Source: Gammaproteobacteria bacterium (GTDB taxonomy: Bacteria > Pseudomonadota > Gammaproteobacteria > GRL18). From it: a DNA stretch of 64,000 nucleotides. Shown here piece by piece: positions 62,716 through 64,000 of this stretch (its first letter is position 1; every line of letters starts with the position of its first letter). The position numbers and the translations under genes are program-made. The stretch is from NCBI GenBank assembly GCA_016744995.1, contig JADGDG010000013.1, forward strand, positions 60,141-124,140, written 5' to 3'. The notes beneath the pieces are model-generated. The model did not search any database. It was not told where the DNA came from and saw only the letters and a program-made list of their open reading frames with translations.

Positions 62716-63555
62716 GTGAAAAATTTAAATATAGAAATAGAAAAGAAATATATCCCATTTTTAAAGTGGGCAGGTGGTAAACGAAAAATTATTGATAGAA
62801 TAAAAGAAATACTACCTGATGGAAAACGTCTGATAGAACCTTTTTCAGGCTCAGCAACAGTTTTTCTTAATACTAATTACAAAAAAAATTTAATAGCCGA
62901 TACAAATAAAGATGTTATTAACTTATTTAATCATTTAAAAAATGAAAAAAAAGAATTTGTAGATTATTGTAGCCAGTTTTTTATTCCTGAGAATAATGAT
63001 CCTGAAAAATATTACCAGTTCAGAAAAGTTTTTAATGAAACAGAAGAAACAATTTTACGAGCAGCACTATTCCTATATTTAAATAAGCATGGTTATAACG
63101 GTCTGTGTCGTTACAATTCGTCAGGTGGATTCAATGTTCCCTTCGGCAAATACAAAAACATTCGATTTCCGGATAACTATATGCTTGAATTCATAAATCA
63201 AACTAAAGACGCTAAATTTGTCACCCAGGACTTTGAGAAAACATTTTCTCAAGCTAGATTAGGAGATGTTATATACTGTGATCCTCCTTATGTGCAACAG
63301 AATGCAAGTAAACAAACATTTAAGTACCACAAAGGTGACTTTGGTTTTGCTGAGCAGGAAAAACTGGCAGAATTAGCAAAAATAACGTCTAAAAAAGGGA
63401 TACCTGTACTTATTTCCAACCATTTGACAGAGTTTACACAAGAAATATACAAAGGTGCAGAACTAAGCACTTTTAGTGTGAGAAGAAGTATTAGCTGCAA
63501 AGGGGATGATAGAAAAGAGGCGCACGAAGTCCTCGCTCTGTTTAAAAAGAAATAA
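62716..63555 (+). CDS. dam: Dam-type DNA adenine methyltransferase
   Basis: 279 residues from GTG 62716, six bases after argA. Motifs: FLKWAGGKRKII (SAM site), IEPFSGSATVFLN, LIADTNKDVINLFNHL, NKHGYNGLCRYN, and catalytic DPPY (VIYCDPPYVQ). Methylates N6 of adenine, probably in GATC. No restriction enzyme is adjacent, so it is likely a solitary Dam for mismatch repair and replication timing. Its coupling to argA is unusual. Confidence 0.92.
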   Translation: MKNLNIEIEKKYIPFLKWAGGKRKIIDRIKEILPDGKRLIEPFSGSATVFLNTNYKKNLIADTNKDVINLFNHLKNEKKEFVDYCSQFFIPENNDPEKYYQFRKVFNETEETILRAALFLYLNKHGYNGLCRYNSSGGFNVPFGKYKNIRFPDNYMLEFINQTKDAKFVTQDFEKTFSQARLGDVIYCDPPYVQQNASKQTFKYHKGDFGFAEQEKLAELAKITSKKGIPVLISNHLTEFTQEIYKGAELSTFSVRRSISCKGDDRKEAHEVLALFKKK

Positions 63556-63582
63556 TCCTAACGATACAGATACATGCAACCA

Positions 63583-63768
63583 TTAGACTGAAACATTTAT
63601 ATTATTCCCAAGGTTTTCAGTCGGCTGCGGAACAGCATCCTGTGATTGAGTATCTGTTTGAGATTCAATATCTTTGGTTTTTTTATCAACTTCATTATTA
63701 ACATTAACATCTGCATTTTTAACTGCAGTATCAACAACAACACCCGTTGAAACACCTGAAATATCCAT
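63583..63768 (-). CDS. Small acidic protein, possibly YjfB-like
   Basis: 61 residues, start MDISGVSTGVVVD, then a polar Asp/Asn/Gln-rich tail. The MDIS start and size recall putative motility proteins of the YjfB type, but the tail does not match well. No membrane segment. TTAACCTCTC upstream gives GAGAGGTT before the ATG. Could also be disordered and non-conserved. Confidence 0.4.
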   Translation of the reverse strand: MDISGVSTGVVVDTAVKNADVNVNNEVDKKTKDIESQTDTQSQDAVPQPTENLGNNINVSV

Positions 63769-63865
63769 ATTAACCTCTCATAAATGAAAATTATAACTAG
63801 TTGCTGCTATTAGCGGCACATTAAATATAAACTTTAGCTTTAATTCAAATTTTAATCCATTCCCA

Positions 63866-63906
63866 CAAAAAAAAAGCCCCAAGCAATGAGCTTGGGGCTT
63901 CTTTAA
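63866..63906 (-). terminator. Rho-independent terminator of the rRNA operon
   Basis: Minus strand: AAGCCCCAAGC, loop TCATT, GCTTGGGGCTTTTTTTTT. Perfect 11-bp stem with a long T-tract, 25-30 bases beyond the 5S rRNA end. A second hairpin, GACTG/CAGTC at about 63907-63920, lies between. Confidence 0.9.
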
Positions 63907-63928
63907 GACTGTCTCCAGTCGTGTATAA

Positions 63929-64000
63929 CCCTGGCAGTGACCTACTTTCGCATGGGAACTCCCAAACTATCATCGGCGATGACACGTTTCACTTCCGAGT
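63929..64000 (-). rRNA. rrf: 5S ribosomal RNA, 3' part (cut by window end)
   Basis: On the minus strand the last 72 bases include AAGTGAAACGTGTCATCGCC, GATGATAGT, GGGAGTTCCCATGCGAAAGT and AGGTCACTGCCAGG, the conserved loop C to helix I part of bacterial 5S rRNA. The gene continues beyond 64000; the 23S and 16S genes are expected further in that direction. Confidence 0.92.

Noticed and set aside
62716..63555. Restriction-modification system
   Set aside because: The methyltransferase has Dam-type motifs and no endonuclease gene next to it.

Overview
The window comes from an AT-rich gammaproteobacterium. Supporting family content includes YcgL, DUF1415, MlaA/Let lipid transport, an ArgA that fuses a kinase-like and an acetyltransferase domain, IlvD, Dam, many c-di-GMP proteins and a DsrE-like sulfur-relay protein. 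A free-living, motile, redox-versatile, possibly sulfur-oxidising aquatic bacterium is an inference; the species cannot be named from the sequence alone.

Layout. (1) 1-8603 is an array of gene cassettes, all read on the minus strand and separated by attC-like sites. No integron integrase lies next to it inside the window, so it looks like a CALIN (cluster of attC sites lacking an integrase). Cargo includes a TIR-like effector, two PIN or PIN-like nucleases, a SUKH-family protein, a membrane-anchored coiled coil with a phage-tail-fibre-like tip, and several small membrane proteins. A 127-bp MITE has split the R' box of one attC. (2) 8991-19.8 kb mixes DsrE, DUF1415, DUF45 peptidase, HD-GYP, a haem-c chemoreceptor with a sigma-28 promoter, an EEP nuclease, an S24 (LexA-like) peptidase without DNA-binding domain and a zinc-ribbon membrane protein. 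It also holds three copies of a structured ~215-bp repeat whose stem arms have co-varied. (3) 19.8-30.4 kb is an envelope block: K+/H+ antiporter, LetB-like protein with eight MCE domains, split LetA/PqiA pair, HDOD protein, MlaA with a partner hydrolase, and a DUF481 outer-membrane protein. (4) 30.6-44.2 kb holds a GGDEF/EAL protein and then a 12-gene minus-strand operon for a respiratory complex that joins Mrp antiporter subunits, a NuoB/C/D/H module and a ferredoxin/GltD-type flavoprotein, with a ferritin-like protein at the end. It resembles Mbx/Mbs-type complexes and lacks the nickel ligands of hydrogenases. (5) 44.4-56 kb carries an amidohydrolase, a NUDIX protein, argD, argF, YcgL, a chemoreceptor, PilZ proteins, an SH3 protein and ilvD. 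(6) 56-61.2 kb is an operon of Na+/solute symporter, periplasmic binding protein and PAS-GGDEF-EAL protein. (7) argA-dam follow, and the window ends inside a 5S rRNA gene on the minus strand with its terminator.

A recurrent oddity is short tandem arrays placed exactly at gene 3' ends, in which the first unit contains the stop codon of the preceding gene (18.8, 36.7-36.9, 37.5 and 48.9 kb; weaker at 38.5 and 45.6 kb). Two arrays at unrelated genes share nearly the same unit.

The strongest candidates for something undescribed are the covarying structured repeat family, the stop-codon tandem arrays, and the flavoprotein-fused Mrp/complex I-like operon.
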